From Phycisphaerae bacterium (GTDB lineage: Bacteria > Planctomycetota > Phycisphaerae > Sedimentisphaerales > SG8-4), in the NCBI GenBank assembly GCA_030613765.1, contig JAUWLI010000034.1:1-14526 (forward strand): a stretch of 14,526 nt of DNA, read 5' to 3'. Numbering within the stretch: the stretch's first letter is position 1; each line of letters begins with the position of its first letter. The notes under the pieces are model-generated. The model was not told the origin of the DNA, ran no database searches, and saw nothing but the letters and a program-made list of their open reading frames with translations. Shown one piece after another: positions 13,697 to 14,526 of this stretch. Position numbers and translations under genes: made by a program.

Positions 13697-14526
13697 ATGC
13701 AGCGAAGTATTATTATCCCGGCAGTGTGTGTGATACTTATTGTAACCGCTCTGGGTGCCTGGGGTAAGCCTGTGGGTGCGAACCCGTATGCGAAATGGAC
13801 GAATGGTCCATCGCGCGACGCCGGTTTTTTTCCCATCGCCGTCTGGCTGCAAAATCCAAACAAGGCCGGGAAGTACAAGGACGCCAGTTTCAACACGTAC
13901 GTGGGTCTCTGGAAAGGGCCGACGGAGAAACAGCTTGCGGAATTGACAAAGGCCGGGATGAAAGTTATCTGCCACCAAAACGAAGTAGGCCTCAAGCACG
14001 TTGATGACCCGGCCATTATCGGCTGGATGCATGGTGACGAGCCGGACAACGCCCAGTCGCTGGGACAGGGTAGGGGGTATGGCCCGCCGATTCTGCCGAA
14101 AAAGATTGTTGACGATTATCTAAAAATTCGTGCCGCCGATCCCACGCGTCCGGTGATTCTGAATCTCGGCCAGGGTGTCGCCTGGGATGGATGGCACGGT
14201 CGAGGTGTGCGCACCAACCATCCCGAGGATTATCCCGAATATGTCAAAGGCTGTGACATCGCCTCCTTTGACATCTACCCCGTTGCTCACTCGAAGCCGC
14301 AGGTCTCGGGTAAGCTCTGGTACGTGCCTAAAGGAGTGGATCGCCTTGTGAAATGGACAAGAGGGGACAAAGTCGTATGGAACTGTATTGAATGCACTCG
14401 AATCCAAAATCCCACGAACAAAGCCACGCCGCATCAGGTCCGATGTGAGGTCTGGATGTCCATTATCCACGGCTCAATGGGGCTGATTTACTTTGTCCAC
14501 GAATGGAAGCCGAGGTTCAATGAATC
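13697..14526 (+). CDS. Secreted TIM-barrel glycoside-hydrolase-like protein, 3'-truncated
   Basis: The frame is open from the ATG at 13697 to the window edge: 276 codons and two bases, no stop. The start is fixed by GGAGGAG 7 nt upstream. Residues 1-23 form a signal peptide (a charged MQR start, hydrophobic core, and a likely cleavage site after GAWG), so the product is exported. The mature part reads like a (beta/alpha)8 glycosidase: GFFPIAVWLQ (43-52) near the first strand, GWMHGDEPDN (109-118) with E115 placed like an acid/base residue, VILNLGQG (153-160), SFDIYPVAH (190-198), E232 in WNCIECTR as a possible nucleophile, and GSMGLIYFVHEW (259-270). I cannot assign a GH family; the fold and active-site glutamates are inference from motif pattern. 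Like the DUF1080 gene at the other edge, it points to extracellular polysaccharide breakdown. Confidence 0.82.
   Translation, partial: MQRSIIIPAVCVILIVTALGAWGKPVGANPYAKWTNGPSRDAGFFPIAVWLQNPNKAGKYKDASFNTYVGLWKGPTEKQLAELTKAGMKVICHQNEVGLKHVDDPAIIGWMHGDEPDNAQSLGQGRGYGPPILPKKIVDDYLKIRAADPTRPVILNLGQGVAWDGWHGRGVRTNHPEDYPEYVKGCDIASFDIYPVAHSKPQVSGKLWYVPKGVDRLVKWTRGDKVVWNCIECTRIQNPTNKATPHQVRCEVWMSIIHGSMGLIYFVHEWKPRFNE

Noticed and set aside
1..14526. CRISPR array, prophage, insertion sequence, tRNA or rRNA
   Set aside because: No regularly spaced repeats, transposase or integrase motifs, terminal inverted repeats or cloverleaf-like sequence were seen on either strand.

Overview
The window looks like a chromosomal stretch of a moderate-GC planctomycete-type bacterium, with Phycisphaerae/Sedimentisphaerales as my best guess. 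The guess rests on a tandem DUF1080 protein, a secreted glycoside-hydrolase-like protein, a membrane-embedded spermidine-synthase/TPR fusion, and an S1 protein with a long acidic tail. Taxonomy is inference only. I see no CRISPR array, transposase, integrase, tRNA, rRNA or defence cassette. Most of the window is housekeeping genes in short transcription units.

Layout: (1) 1-975, + strand, is the 3' part of a sugar-related tandem DUF1080 gene. (2) 1006-4285, + strand, is ispH followed by rpsA; the gap between them holds a promoter candidate, a strong terminator-like hairpin and a second hairpin. (3) 4286-4686 is about 400 bp without a gene, ending in a good promoter and Shine-Dalgarno (SD) sequence for (4) a membrane-anchored PIN/TRAM protein at 4687-5748. 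(5) 7628-5849, - strand, is ispG followed 4 bp later by an unrecognised polytopic membrane protein; ispG has a clean promoter that would give a leaderless mRNA. (6) 7856-8977, + strand, is a glycerate kinase. (7) 9159-10010, + strand, is a membrane-anchored alpha/beta hydrolase. (8) 13298-10143, - strand, is a very large protein with two homologous membrane halves, a spermidine-synthase-like domain and TPRs. (9) 13697 to the end, + strand, is the 5' part of a secreted TIM-barrel glycosidase-like gene with the best promoter and SD in the window; it is cut by the window edge.

Functional links: IspG and IspH catalyse the last two steps of the MEP isoprenoid pathway, both as [4Fe-4S] enzymes, and lie about 5 kb apart on opposite strands. 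ispH next to rpsA recalls the IspH-S1 fusion found in clostridia, here as two separate genes. The two edge genes suggest polysaccharide use.

The most unexpected signal is in non-coding DNA. The ispG promoter, start codon and first codons (7593-7673) have a diverged, gap-free second copy (9020-9100), exactly 1427 bp away on the other side of the glycerate kinase gene. It appears to be the scar of an old duplication or recombination event.
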